A stretch of DNA of 64,000 bases from Pedobacter kyungheensis (GCF_000812965.1 NZ_JSYN01000015.1:62001-126000), one strand, 5' to 3'; counted from the first letter of the stretch, positions 34,722-43,518 are shown. A program made the numbers and translations. Notes: generated by a model from the letters alone, not told the origin.

Positions 34722-34768
34722 ACTCCAATTATGCTAATTAGCTCCCCCTTCAGGGGGCTGGGGGGTTA
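34274..34768. mobile_element. 489-bp DUF559 element with GC-rich terminal inverted repeats
   Basis: Inner boundaries 34277-34765. Left end: GCCCCCC-G-CCCCC-TAAA-GGGGG-AG (34277-34300). Right end, read inward on the other strand: CCCCCC-AG-CCCCC-TGAA-GGGGG-AG (34765-34742). Each end is itself a small hairpin, and together they are imperfect inverted repeats of about 25 bp. A direct TTA is found just outside both (34274-34276 and 34766-34768, the latter being the hisA stop read on the plus strand), possibly a 3-bp target duplication. The only gene inside is the DUF559 domain, without a transposase, so it would need to move in trans or by its own nuclease. Known in other Bacteroidota as dispersed DUF559 genes with PPLG-type tails (my recollection). 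Confidence 0.7.
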
Positions 34769-35515
34769 TATGCTACTCAAAGCCTTCAAATTCCACTCTT
34801 TAATCTCTTCAATGGTGATCCGGTCTTCGTAAATGGCTTTTCCAACTACCACGCTTCTGATCGGGTATTTGGCCAGTTCGTAAATATCGTCCATAGAACT
34901 TACACCACCCGAAGCAATTAATTTGATCATTGGTGAGTGTTCCAGTAGTTTTTGGTATAATTCAATCGCTGCACCGCCTAATTTTCCATCTTTGCTGATA
35001 TCGGTACATAAGAAGCGGAAGAAACCTAACGAAAGGCATTTATCCACGTAATCCATCAGCTTAATTGGTGAGCTTTCCATCCAGCCCGAGTATTTAATTA
35101 CTTCATCCAAAACATCAATTGCAATAACAATGCGGTTGGCATAATCGTCTTTTTTGGCAAAAGCTTCGCTCAACTGAGGCAGGAAATCGGGATTGGTAAT
35201 GGCTTGCGTACCCACAATTACGCGGTGAATACCTGCATCAAGCAGATTGGTAACCTGCTCAATGGTACGGATTCCGCCGCCATACTGCACGCGCATTTCT
35301 GTTTTTTTAATGATTTCGAAAAGTGATTTCTGGTTGCTGAAATCGCCTTTTGCACCGTTCAAATCAATAATGTGGATGAAATCGGTACCGTTTGACCGGT
35401 ATTTTTCGATCATTTCGGCAATAGAAACATCGTATTCCGTTTTCTGGTTGTAATCGCCTTCACGCAAACGGACAACTTTTCCATCTAAAATATCAATAGC
35501 AGGTATGATATACAT
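34766..35515 (-). CDS. hisA: HisA, ProFAR isomerase
   Basis: Catalyses step 4 of the histidine pathway (ProFAR to PRFAR). 249 aa, normal length. MYIIPAIDILDGKVVRLREGDY at the start, GGIRTIEQV and ASGGVSSMDDI show the half-barrel repeats with both phosphate-binding loops and catalytic Asp8. Its TAA stop (complement of 34766-34768) abuts the right edge of the DUF559 element. In transcription order it lies between hisH (6 bp upstream) and the fused hisF. Confidence 0.96.
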   Translation of the reverse strand: MYIIPAIDILDGKVVRLREGDYNQKTEYDVSIAEMIEKYRSNGTDFIHIIDLNGAKGDFSNQKSLFEIIKKTEMRVQYGGGIRTIEQVTNLLDAGIHRVIVGTQAITNPDFLPQLSEAFAKKDDYANRIVIAIDVLDEVIKYSGWMESSPIKLMDYVDKCLSLGFFRFLCTDISKDGKLGGAAIELYQKLLEHSPMIKLIASGGVSSMDDIYELAKYPIRSVVVGKAIYEDRITIEEIKEWNLKALSSI

Positions 35516-35521
35516 TTTATA

Positions 35522-36154
35522 TTATAAGCTTAAGTTTGAAAAATTTTTTAATATTAATTCGCCGGCTTTCCCTGATTTCTCGGGGTGGAACTGAACGCCG
35601 TAAAAATTGTCTTTTTGTACTGCCGCCGAAAACTTTAAACCATAATCAGCAGATGCAATGTCAAAAGTAGGGTTATATTCAATAAAGTACGAATGCACAA
35701 AGTAAAATTGTGTATTATCTTCAACACCTTCAAACAACGAATTGTTTTTAGGGTTCACGGCATTCCAACCCATGTGTGGGATTTTGATATTCAGGTCTTT
35801 ATCAAATTTTTTGGTCTTTACCGGCACGATGTCCAAAAGGCTGGCATTGCCCTCTTCCGAATGTTCGGTAATGAGTTGCATGCCCACGCAAATGCCCAGT
35901 ACAGGTTTGGTCAGCTTTTTTATGGCTTCAACCAGGCCGGTACCTTTTAATTTTTCCATGGCAGCACCCGCATGACCAACACCAGGGATGATGATGTGGC
36001 TGTACTTTTCGAGGTCAGCTTCAGTATTAACCATACCGTATTGGAGGTTTAAACGATCTAAAGCTGCGGTTAGCGAGAAAATATTACCAGCGCCGTAATT
36101 TACTATTCCAATCTCCCCAAACCCCTGGAGGGGCTTTTCAGTTCCATCTTTCAT
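35522..36154 (-). CDS. hisH: HisH, glutamine amidotransferase subunit of IGP synthase, with hairpin-encoded N-terminus
   Basis: Supplies ammonia to HisF. 210 aa. The class I amidotransferase triad is intact: nucleophile in GICVGMQLITE (Cys about 92) and the C-terminal GVQFHPEKSG with His and Glu. Canonical HisH begins IGIVNYGAGN. Here 14 extra residues, MKDGTEKPLQGFGE, precede that point and are encoded by a CCCCTGGAGGGG hairpin (36122-36133) plus CTCCCC (36113-36118). No standard start codon occurs at or after that point before the fold begins, so the extension is probably needed for translation. Next to hisA (6 bp). Confidence 0.93.
   Translation of the reverse strand: MKDGTEKPLQGFGEIGIVNYGAGNIFSLTAALDRLNLQYGMVNTEADLEKYSHIIIPGVGHAGAAMEKLKGTGLVEAIKKLTKPVLGICVGMQLITEHSEEGNASLLDIVPVKTKKFDKDLNIKIPHMGWNAVNPKNNSLFEGVEDNTQFYFVHSYFIEYNPTFDIASADYGLKFSAAVQKDNFYGVQFHPEKSGKAGELILKNFSNLSL
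36113..36133. repeat. GC-rich hairpin fragment at the hisH start
   Basis: CTCCCC-AAA-CCCC-TGGA-GGGG, with the same order (outer C-run, short spacer, hairpin) as the ends of the DUF559 element and the same orientation relative to the gene it precedes. Reads as a remnant or solo end of a related element. Confidence 0.5.
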
Positions 36155-36185
36155 ATGTTTTTTATACTGTTAAAAGAATTTAAAA

Positions 36186-36719
36186 TTAATTTGAGCTTTC
36201 TTTTGAGGTGTCTATCTTCTTAAAACCGATGATTAATTTCGTTCTAATCAAATAGTCAACAATCAATTTATCTCCTTTCCACCAATTGTAAAATTCCGCT
36301 TTATCTAAAATAATATCTCCTTTTAGTTTAATTGAGGATTTTTTGCACTTGATCATAAACTTTTCATTGTTTGTCCTTATTTTTTTAAGTACTTCCAATT
36401 CGATTGTTTTTTTACGATTTGAATCAAAATCCATCTTTAATAGTAAAAGTGGACGGGCAATGAAGAACGCGATATATACTGATCCGAAAATAAGGAAACC
36501 TGTAAATGCTTCCCAATAATTTCCCGTTGAACCTGCTGATGGCATGCCGTTTTTGCTTGAAAAAGGAATAATAAATGCCATGATTAAAAAGATTAGTATT
36601 GTTGTATAAAGACCTTTTTTAGCCAGAGGCATTATTTCATAAGTAATCAGATCTATGTCTTCCTGACTTAGTTCTTCATCAACTGAACTTACTGTTGCAT
36701 TATTTATTCCATTATCCAT
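36186..36719 (-). CDS. Membrane protein of unknown function, inserted in the his operon
   Basis: 177 aa with two N-terminal helices (about residues 36-53 and 70-92) and a basic cytoplasmic tail (KMDFDSNRKKTIELEVLKK), followed by strands and YNWWKGDKLIVDYLIRTK. Shape is similar to the protein at 32219. It is not a histidine enzyme. It lies between hisB and hisH and is read in the same direction, so it is co-transcribed with them. Function unknown. Confidence 0.5.
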   Translation of the reverse strand: MDNGINNATVSSVDEELSQEDIDLITYEIMPLAKKGLYTTILIFLIMAFIIPFSSKNGMPSAGSTGNYWEAFTGFLIFGSVYIAFFIARPLLLLKMDFDSNRKKTIELEVLKKIRTNNEKFMIKCKKSSIKLKGDIILDKAEFYNWWKGDKLIVDYLIRTKLIIGFKKIDTSKESSN

Positions 36720-36741
36720 CTTCCCTTTTACAGTTTACAGC

Positions 36742-37875
36742 TTACAGTAGACCCTTTGTGCTTGGCAGTACCATTTTCTCTGCATCGCGTTTTACCGCCA
36801 TTTTTATGGCTTTGGCAAATGCTTTAAAAATAGCTTCAATTTTATGGTGTTCGTTGTCGCCTTCGGCTTTAATGTTCAGGTTACATTTTGCGGCATCGCT
36901 AAACGACTTAAAGAAATGGTAAAACATTTCTGTTGGCATGTCGCCTACTTTTTCGCGTTTAAATTCCGCATCCCAAACAATCCAGTTCCTGCCGCCAAAA
37001 TCGATAGCTACCTGCGCCAGGCAATCATCCATGGGTAAACAGAAACCATAACGCTCAATTCCCAGTTTATTGCCTAAACCTTTCGCAAAAGCCTCGCCTA
37101 AGGCAATTCCGGTATCTTCTATGGTATGGTGCTCGTCAATATGTAAATCACCTTTGGCAATTACCTCCAAATCAACACTGCCATGTCTGGCGATCTGATC
37201 AAGCATGTGATCGAAAAAGTTAAGGCCTGTTTCAATTTTTGCTTTTCCGGTACCGTCTAAATCCAGGTTAATGGTAATATCGGTTTCGTTGGTTTTGCGT
37301 ACGTGATTAATTTTTCTGCTTCCTGCTTTTAACAGGTTGTAGATATCTTCCCATTTCTGGGTTTCTAAAACAATGATATCTAATAAAGTCTCGTGTTTAT
37401 CTAAAGCCTCGGTCGATCCCAATGCATCATTCTGGCGAAGAAAGATCGCTTTTGCGCCTAAGTTTTTAGCCAGGATCACGTCGTTTAACCGGTCGCCAAT
37501 TACGTAAGAGTTTTTTAAATCGTAGTCGCCGTTAAAATATTTGGTAAGCAGGGCCGTGCCGGGTTTACGGGTAGGGGCATTGTCTTTGGCAAAAGTACGG
37601 TCGATTACAATCTCGCTAAAGTTAACACCTTCACCTGCGAAAGTGTCTAACATGAAATTATGGATCGGCCAGAAATTTTCTTCCGGATTAGAGGGAGTTC
37701 CCAGTCCATCCTGGTTGGTTACCATTACCAGTTCATAATCCATTTCGCTGGCAATTTTCGACAGGTAATACAATGAGCGCGGATAAAATTTAAGTTTGGC
37801 AAAACTGTCTACCTGTTCGTCATCTGGTTCGATGTTTAACGTACCATCGCGATCGATAAATAATACTTTCTTCAT
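36742..37875 (-). CDS. hisB: HisB, bifunctional histidinol-phosphatase / imidazoleglycerol-phosphate dehydratase
   Basis: Two steps of histidine synthesis in one chain of 377 aa. The N-terminal HAD phosphatase (about 1-165) starts [13 protein letters not shown] with the two catalytic aspartates. The C-terminal dehydratase (about 185-377) shows [13 protein letters not shown], the duplicated metal site [12 protein letters not shown], and [14 protein letters not shown]. Its start overlaps the hisC stop by one base (TAATG), indicating coupled translation. Confidence 0.96.
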   Translation of the reverse strand: MKKVLFIDRDGTLNIEPDDEQVDSFAKLKFYPRSLYYLSKIASEMDYELVMVTNQDGLGTPSNPEENFWPIHNFMLDTFAGEGVNFSEIVIDRTFAKDNAPTRKPGTALLTKYFNGDYDLKNSYVIGDRLNDVILAKNLGAKAIFLRQNDALGSTEALDKHETLLDIIVLETQKWEDIYNLLKAGSRKINHVRKTNETDITINLDLDGTGKAKIETGLNFFDHMLDQIARHGSVDLEVIAKGDLHIDEHHTIEDTGIALGEAFAKGLGNKLGIERYGFCLPMDDCLAQVAIDFGGRNWIVWDAEFKREKVGDMPTEMFYHFFKSFSDAAKCNLNIKAEGDNEHHKIEAIFKAFAKAIKMAVKRDAEKMVLPSTKGLL

Positions 37876-38915
37876 TATAATTTTTTTAATACGGTTAACA
37901 GTTTATCATTCTCTTCTTTTGTGCCCACAGTAATGCGTAAACAACCTTCGCAAAGTGTCACTTTAGAGCGGTCGCGCACAATGATTCCTTCCTCCACCAG
38001 ATCATCATAAATCTTCAGTGCATCGGTTACTTCTGCAAGCACAAAATTGGCATCAGAAGGGTAAACTTTTGTTACAATATTCAGTTCATTTAAAGCTGTA
38101 GATAAACGCTGTCTTTCGGCAACAGATTCTTTAATCCATTCGTTTACTTGTGCGATGTTTTTTAGCGCTTCGAAAGCTAAATCCTGAGTGGCCTGGTTGA
38201 TGTTGTAAGGTGGTTTAATTTTGTTTAAAACATCGATCACTTTTGTTGAAGAAAATGCCATGCCCAAACGCAAAGCTGCAAGCCCCCAGGCTTTCGAAAA
38301 TGTTTGCAAAACTACCAGGTTTCCGTACTCGGTTAACTCTTGTATAAAGGTCTTTTGTCGGGCGTAATTAATGTAGGCTTCATCTACCACAACAATGCCA
38401 TTAAAGTTGGCCAAAATCGTTTCAATATCTTCGCGGTTTATCGAATTTCCGGTCGGATTATTTGGCGAACAAATGAAAATTAATTTCGTGTTTTTATCAA
38501 TGGTTTCTGCAATTTTTTCCATGTCTAACTGGAAGTTTGGAAGCAGGCTAACCTTGCGGATTTCTACGTCATTTATATTTGCCGAAACTTCGTACATGCC
38601 GTAAGTTGGAGGCAAAATAATCACATTGTCTTTACCCGGATTACAAAAAGCCCGAAATAATAAATCGATGGCTTCGTCGCTGCCATTTCCTAAAAAAGTA
38701 TTCTCGATTGGAACACCTTTAATTTTGCTTATGGCATCTTTTAAATCCAGTTGTAAAGGATCCGGATAGCGGTTATAATTGGCCGGCAAAGGCGAGCCAT
38801 AACTGTTCTCATTGGCATCTAAAAAAATCGATGCCTGGCCTTTAAATTCATCCCTGGCAGTAGAGTAGGGGCGAAGGTTTTTTATATTTTCTCTTACTAA
38901 ATCGTTAATGTCCAT
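37875..38915 (-). CDS. hisC: HisC, histidinol-phosphate aminotransferase
   Basis: PLP-dependent class II aminotransferase of 346 aa. NNPTGNSI is the conserved Asn-Pro region, [10 protein letters not shown] holds the PLP-binding Asp, and the Schiff-base lysine lies in [15 protein letters not shown] (about residues 209-223). It catalyses imidazoleacetol phosphate to histidinol phosphate. Preceded in the operon by hisD, 116 bp upstream with a REP-like element in the gap, and overlapping hisB by one base. Confidence 0.96.
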   Translation of the reverse strand: MDINDLVRENIKNLRPYSTARDEFKGQASIFLDANENSYGSPLPANYNRYPDPLQLDLKDAISKIKGVPIENTFLGNGSDEAIDLLFRAFCNPGKDNVIILPPTYGMYEVSANINDVEIRKVSLLPNFQLDMEKIAETIDKNTKLIFICSPNNPTGNSINREDIETILANFNGIVVVDEAYINYARQKTFIQELTEYGNLVVLQTFSKAWGLAALRLGMAFSSTKVIDVLNKIKPPYNINQATQDLAFEALKNIAQVNEWIKESVAERQRLSTALNELNIVTKVYPSDANFVLAEVTDALKIYDDLVEEGIIVRDRSKVTLCEGCLRITVGTKEENDKLLTVLKKL

Positions 38916-38929
38916 TATTTGTCCTTAAT

Positions 38930-39011
38930 CGTCACCCTGAATTTAGTTCAGGGTCTCTGGTTATTCAATAGATGCTGAAATAAATCCGAAAGCTATCAGA
39001 TCAGCATAACG
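38930..39011. repeat. REP-like palindrome between hisD and hisC
   Basis: Begins CGTCACCCTGA and ends GATCAGCATAACG, with AAATCCGAAAGCTATC in between. It is the inverted relative of the element at 31142-31218. It may weaken or process the transcript between hisD and hisC. Confidence 0.7.
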
Positions 39012-39031
39012 TGAGTTGTGAAATTGTTTAT

Positions 39032-40318
39032 CTAGTTAAATTCTTTAAGCCTGATACTCACTGCATTTTTATGTGCTTCCAATCCTTCAGCTGCTGCAAG
39101 TGTTTCAACAGTTGTACCAATGTTGTTTAAACCTTCGGTTGACAGGTGCTGAAAAGTGATTTTTTTAATAAAAGCATCAACAGAAACGCCCGAGTATGCT
39201 TTTGCAAAGCCGCTGGTTGGCAAAGTATGGTTAGTACCTGAGGCATAATCGCCTGCGCTTTCAGGCGTAAGGTTACCTAAAAATACCGATCCGGCATTGG
39301 TAATCAACGGGATAAGCTCCTGGTACTGCTCAGTGGCCAATATTAAGTGCTCGGGCGCATATTCGTTTGAAAATTGCATCGCAAGCTCAATATTATCCGT
39401 TAAAACTGCATAAGAATTGTCGATTGCTTTGGCAGCAATGTCCTTTCTAGGTAGGATAGCAAGCTGTTTTTCAACTTCTTTTAATGTTTCGGCTATGATT
39501 TCATTCGAGGTAGAAACCAATATAGCCTGACTATCAGTACCATGTTCTGCCTGTGCAAGCAGATCTGCCGCAACAAATGACGGAATGGCAGTTTCATCGG
39601 CTACTACCAAAACCTCAGATGGGCCCGCAGGCATATCGATAGCCACCTTGTTTTGTACCATGGTTTTGGCAGTGGTTACATAACGGTTACCTGGGCCAAA
39701 TATCTTGTATACCTGTGGTACGGATTCGGTTCCGAAAGCCATTGCGGCTACGGCTTGCGCACCACCAATCATGAATATTTTTTCGATACCGAGCAGCACA
39801 GCGCAGTAGGCCAGATAGCAATTTGTTTTACCGTCTTGCTGTGGTGGCGAACATACAATTATTTCTTTACAGCCTGCAATAAGCGCCGGTGTTGCCAGCA
39901 TTAAAAAGGTACTTGGTAAAACGGCAGTTCCACCCGGAATATAAAGCCCAACCTTTTCAATTGCCCTGGCTTCGCGCCAGCAAACCACACCTGGCATGGT
40001 CTCTACTTTATCTTCTTTTTTTAATTGCGACAGGTGAAAATTTTTGATGTTTTGGTGCGCGGTATCGATAGCTTTTTTTGCTTCAGCCGGAATGGTAGCT
40101 GCGATGGTTTTTAATTCTTCCGCATCCAGAAAAAGTTTTTCCAGTTCAACTTTATCAAAGGTTTTTGCGAAGTTAAAAAGGGCTTTATCGCCATCCGCTT
40201 TTACCGATTTTATGATGTCGGCAACACGGCTTTCAATCAGTTTATCGTCTTCAATCTGTCTTGAACAAAGTTCTTCAATTTTTGATTTAGATAAATCTGT
40301 ATAATTGTAGATTTTCAA
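39032..40318 (-). CDS. hisD: HisD, histidinol dehydrogenase
   Basis: Last two oxidations of the pathway, histidinol to histidine with NAD+. 428 aa. Landmarks: GLYIPGGTAVLPST (about residues 124-137), YCAVLLGIEKIFMIGGAQAVAA, DMPAGPSEVLVVAD, AQAEHGTDSQAIL containing a zinc-ligand His, and the late APEHLIL. It follows hisG (49 bp) in transcription order. Confidence 0.97.
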   Translation of the reverse strand: MKIYNYTDLSKSKIEELCSRQIEDDKLIESRVADIIKSVKADGDKALFNFAKTFDKVELEKLFLDAEELKTIAATIPAEAKKAIDTAHQNIKNFHLSQLKKEDKVETMPGVVCWREARAIEKVGLYIPGGTAVLPSTFLMLATPALIAGCKEIIVCSPPQQDGKTNCYLAYCAVLLGIEKIFMIGGAQAVAAMAFGTESVPQVYKIFGPGNRYVTTAKTMVQNKVAIDMPAGPSEVLVVADETAIPSFVAADLLAQAEHGTDSQAILVSTSNEIIAETLKEVEKQLAILPRKDIAAKAIDNSYAVLTDNIELAMQFSNEYAPEHLILATEQYQELIPLITNAGSVFLGNLTPESAGDYASGTNHTLPTSGFAKAYSGVSVDAFIKKITFQHLSTEGLNNIGTTVETLAAAEGLEAHKNAVSIRLKEFN

Positions 40319-40367
40319 TGTTTTATATTTTAAAATTAACTAATAGTTAATATGGAATTTTACGATT

Positions 40368-41219
40368 TTACTTGATTATTTTCTCAATTGGCATTACTAA
40401 AATACCTTCTGCTCCGGCTGCTTTCAAGTTGTTTATTTTATCCCAGAAATCAGCTTCTGCAATTACCGAATGTACGGCTACCCAGTTAGGTTCGAAGAGC
40501 GGAACTACCGTTGGACTTTTAACACCCGGAAGAAGATCGACTACTTTTTGAAGGTTATCTTTCGATACATTCAGCACCACGTATTTGTTCGATTTTGCAC
40601 TAAGTACCGAGCGGATTCTTTGCAGTAATTCTGCTACCTCCGGATTGTCGGCTATAGATTTGTTTCCGATTAAAACCGCTTCCGATTGCATTACATCTGC
40701 AAATGGTTTTAGTCCGTTGCTCTTTAAAGTTCCACCGGTAGAAACGATATCAAAAATGGCATCGCTTAAACCTAAACCCGGACCAATTTCTACCGAACCG
40801 GAGATGGTTCTGATATCAGATTTGATGCCTTTTTCTGTTAAGAATTTTTCGAGGATTACCGGGTAAGAAGTGGCTACAGCTTTACCGTTCAGCTCTTCTA
40901 AATTTTGGATAGTACTGGTAGCCTGAACGGCAATTTTTAAAGTGCATTTTCCGAAACCCAGCTTCTGAAGATAATCAACTTCGGCTTTGGTTTCTACAAT
41001 TACATTTTCACCAACAATACCCAGATCGGCAATGCCATCCTGTACATATTCCGGAATATCATCATCGCGAAGAAAAAGAATTTCTAAGGGGAAATTGGTA
41101 ACCGTTGAAATGAGTGAACTTTTGTAGTTTTCGAATGCTAAACCACAGTTTTTAAGAATTTCTACAGATTTTTCGTTTAACCTACCCGATTTCTGGATAG
41201 CAATTTTAAGTGTTTTCAA
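40368..41219 (-). CDS. hisG: HisG, ATP phosphoribosyltransferase (long form)
   Basis: First committed enzyme of histidine synthesis. 283 aa, the long form with its own C-terminal regulatory (ACT-like) domain of about 75 aa, so no HisZ is needed. IAIQKSGRLNEKSVEIL starts the chain, and DLGIVGENVI, then DAIFDIVSTGGTLKSNGL, form the PRPP site. The start codon reads TTG (complement of 41217-41219). First structural gene after the leader region. Confidence 0.95.
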   Translation of the reverse strand: MKTLKIAIQKSGRLNEKSVEILKNCGLAFENYKSSLISTVTNFPLEILFLRDDDIPEYVQDGIADLGIVGENVIVETKAEVDYLQKLGFGKCTLKIAVQATSTIQNLEELNGKAVATSYPVILEKFLTEKGIKSDIRTISGSVEIGPGLGLSDAIFDIVSTGGTLKSNGLKPFADVMQSEAVLIGNKSIADNPEVAELLQRIRSVLSAKSNKYVVLNVSKDNLQKVVDLLPGVKSPTVVPLFEPNWVAVHSVIAEADFWDKINNLKAAGAEGILVMPIEKIIK

Positions 41220-41257
41220 AGTATTGAATATAGAGTGGACAAGAAATTATTTTACGG

Positions 41258-41281
41258 AAAAAACGTTTTGAAGTACAAAAC
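41258..41281 (-). terminator. Candidate attenuator terminator in the his leader
   Basis: On the minus strand: stem GTTTTG / CAAAAC with a 5-nt loop (TACTT), followed directly by GTTTTTT. It lies 17 nt past the leader stop codon and 39 nt before hisG. The stem is short and AT-rich, so it may be weak or need an additional upstream pairing. Confidence 0.45.
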
Positions 41282-41291
41282 AAACATATAG

Positions 41292-41309
41292 CATCGCCTA
41301 TCGGCGATG
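41292..41309 (-). promoter_or_regulatory. Hairpin overlapping the last His codons of the leader peptide
   Basis: On the minus strand CATCGCC (41309-41303), loop GATA, GGCGATG (41298-41292): a 7-bp perfect stem. The 5' arm contains the final His codon of the leader and the stop codon is at the loop/3' arm. A ribosome stalled at His codons would open this hairpin. Confidence 0.6.
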
Positions 41310-41345
41310 GTGAAGATGTAAGTGATGGTTCAAAGTTAAGTTCAT
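41298..41345 (-). CDS. hisL: his operon leader peptide (histidine-rich)
   Basis: Reading ATG at 41345 to TAG at 41298 gives 15 codons: MNLTLNHHLHLHHRR. Five of fifteen are histidine (CAT/CAC). It lies between the hisG promoter (41391-41420) and hisG, in the same sense. Such a peptide at the head of a his operon is the classic sensor of charged tRNA-His in enterobacteria. It is too short to be an accident of a coding gene and sits exactly where an attenuator would be. No ribosome-binding site is visible, as is normal in this phylum. Confidence 0.7.
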   Translation of the reverse strand: MNLTLNHHLHLHHRR

Positions 41346-41390
41346 AAATTTATTTCTGCCTATATCAATGCTTTAGCTGATTAGCGCTGG

Positions 41391-41420
41391 CAAATATAGT
41401 GTTTGAAATGGTAAAACAAA
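41391..41420 (-). promoter_or_regulatory. Promoter of the his operon
   Basis: On the minus strand: -33 TTTG (41420-41417), 18-bp spacer, -7 TATATTTG (41398-41391). The same spacing as at the NAD-island promoter. Transcription would start near 41385, giving a leader of about 165 nt that holds the His-rich peptide and hairpins. It is divergent from the L,D-transpeptidase gene. Confidence 0.55.
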
Positions 41421-41496
41421 AAATAATGGCACTTAATTTGCCATTATGCTGTTTTTATTGCCAATAACCGTTATTTTGTATTAAATTTTTAACAAA

Positions 41497-43059
41497 TTGA
41501 AAAAGTTTCGCTTTCTGATTTTGCCCTTTATCTTGTTCGTTTCTGCCTGCGGATGGTTTAAAAGCCCACCCGAGATCGGGAAAGTGCTATCTGAGCATTT
41601 TAAGAATAAAATGTACAAAGATTTTGATACTGTAGCTTACGACAGCATTTTTGTTAAAACAATGGATAGCCTTTCGGGCAATTTCATCAATCCCAAAACA
41701 ATTAAAGCATTTTATAGCAATAATTATAATCAACCTAAACTCATTACGCACTTTTACATTAATGGTGAGCTCGATTCGCTTGTAGCTTATTTAAATAAAA
41801 GTGAGGTGCATGGTTTCAATCCAAAGATTTTTAAGGGCGATGAGATAAAAGATTTATTAACGGAATTAACAGCTAATAAATTTAAGAAAGTAGAAGAGAG
41901 CTATCCGGTTATTGCCAGGCTAGAACTTTTATCGGCCAATGCCTACTTAAATTACACCAATTATTTGAAGTATGGTGTGGTAAATCCGCGCAATATTTTC
42001 TCGCGTTATTATATCAAAGTTGGGCGTCCGGATAGTGCCGGTATGCTTAAACTTTTAGATGGGAATAACCTGGTTGAAAACCTCAAATCAGCTCAGCCAA
42101 AATCGGTACAATATAAAGCTTTACAGTCGGCCTATTTGAGTGCAAATTCCGAAAGTGAAAAAAGGATTTTACTGCTAAATATGGAACGCTTCAGGTGGCA
42201 GATGCCCGCTACCGGAGATAACTATGTTCAGGTAAATATTCCTGACTTCAGGCTCACCTGGCTGGACAATCTGGATACCGTAATTTCGATGAAAGTTTGT
42301 GTTGGCGGGAAGCGTGAAAATGGTTACGAAGAGAAGCTAAAAGCTTTTGCAAAATCGGGCAATCTGGATGATAAACCAAAGAACCACGAAACGCCATTAT
42401 TGTTTAGTAAAATCAATTCCATTCAGGCCAATCCAATTTGGAATATTCCGGTAAGTATTGCACAAAGTGAAATCTACTGGATGGCGCGTAAAGATCCTTT
42501 TTATTTATCGAACAGTAACATTAAAGTCTACTATAAAGATAAGCTGATTGGCGAGCCCGATACCATTAACTGGAACCGTTATTCGAGAGATAAGTTACCC
42601 TTTAAATTTAAACAGGGATCTGGTGGTGGAAATGCCCTGGGTAAGTTCAAATTTATTTTCGATAACAGCTCTAGTATTTACCTGCACGATACCAATAATA
42701 AAAACGGTTTCAACTTAACTAACCGTGCCATTAGTCATGGTTGTGTGCGTATTGAAAAACCTTTAGAGTTTGCCGAGCTTTTGGTAAAAGATACTTATAC
42801 TTACGATAAGTTGAGGGCCGAAGTAGATTTACCCCCGGTTGATAGCACGCATATGAAGTGGTATCAAAAAAGGATGGCGCAAAAAGCCGATACGCTTAAA
42901 ACGTTCCAGCTAAAACCGGCCTGGTTTGCACCAAAGAAAAATGTTCCTTTAATCATCACCTATATTACCGCCTGGTTTCAAAATGACAAGATAGAATACC
43001 GCCCGGATGTTTACGGAATGGACGAAAAACTTTGGGCTGCCATGAAAAAGTATCGATAA
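41497..43059 (+). CDS. Lipoprotein L,D-transpeptidase
   Basis: 520 aa. The start codon is TTG (41497). The N-terminus KKFRFLILPFILFVSACGWF is a lipoprotein signal with the lipobox VSAC. The C-terminal half is a YkuD/ErfK transpeptidase: catalytic SHGCVRIEKP with Cys at about residue 416, after FIFDNSSSIYLHDTN. The N-terminal 250 aa are helical, as in the large YcbB-type enzymes of Bacteroidota. It would make 3-3 crosslinks in peptidoglycan or attach proteins to it in the periplasm. Confidence 0.88.
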   Translation: MKKFRFLILPFILFVSACGWFKSPPEIGKVLSEHFKNKMYKDFDTVAYDSIFVKTMDSLSGNFINPKTIKAFYSNNYNQPKLITHFYINGELDSLVAYLNKSEVHGFNPKIFKGDEIKDLLTELTANKFKKVEESYPVIARLELLSANAYLNYTNYLKYGVVNPRNIFSRYYIKVGRPDSAGMLKLLDGNNLVENLKSAQPKSVQYKALQSAYLSANSESEKRILLLNMERFRWQMPATGDNYVQVNIPDFRLTWLDNLDTVISMKVCVGGKRENGYEEKLKAFAKSGNLDDKPKNHETPLLFSKINSIQANPIWNIPVSIAQSEIYWMARKDPFYLSNSNIKVYYKDKLIGEPDTINWNRYSRDKLPFKFKQGSGGGNALGKFKFIFDNSSSIYLHDTNNKNGFNLTNRAISHGCVRIEKPLEFAELLVKDTYTYDKLRAEVDLPPVDSTHMKWYQKRMAQKADTLKTFQLKPAWFAPKKNVPLIITYITAWFQNDKIEYRPDVYGMDEKLWAAMKKYR

Positions 43060-43078
43060 GAAAGCTTTATTTTGCACC

Positions 43079-43483
43079 ATGCAAGAAAAACCAACCTTTA
43101 ACCACCAGGCCGATTTGGTAAACAGCGCAATCCGTTTTATCAACTCGTGGTTTAAGCAATCTAAAACCATCACTGCAGAACTGAGCAATTTCTTTATCCT
43201 TCCGGGAAATAAAGTAATTGGTGCAGAAGTGATTGTTGCCCGGTTGAAAGGGATTTTTGGCCAGTCAGATGAATATGTTGGTGGGCGCTACGATATCATC
43301 GATGTAAATTTCGAACTGATGGGTGAGGAAAAAGGGATGGGTTTTGTAGAAGGGGTTGCCGGTTTCAGGGCGGTGCTGAAAGATCAATCAAAAATTATCA
43401 GTGGCCCGTTCAAACTTTATTTTGCCCTTCAAAATGGTAGCTGGAAAATTGTAAATATCGAGTTTCCGGGCTTTGCTTATTAA
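43079..43483 (+). CDS. NTF2-like protein of unknown function
   Basis: 134 aa. Two helices at the start (ADLVNSAIRFINSWF), then a run of strands ending with FKLYFALQNGSWKIVNIEF, the layout of an NTF2-like/SnoaL cone. No catalytic residue can be named. It lies 19 bp after the transpeptidase gene and is co-directional, so it may share its transcript. It is followed by nrtR after a terminator-poor gap of 64 bp. Confidence 0.55.
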   Translation: MQEKPTFNHQADLVNSAIRFINSWFKQSKTITAELSNFFILPGNKVIGAEVIVARLKGIFGQSDEYVGGRYDIIDVNFELMGEEKGMGFVEGVAGFRAVLKDQSKIISGPFKLYFALQNGSWKIVNIEFPGFAY

Positions 43484-43518
43484 ATATTCTTCATTTCTGC
43501 TTAACAGATATCTTTTTT

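Noticed and set aside
41281..41288. Second minus-strand TAnnTTTG (TATGTTTG) in the his leader
   Set aside because: No -33 partner at a suitable distance, and it would lie after the leader peptide; the element at 41391 fits better.
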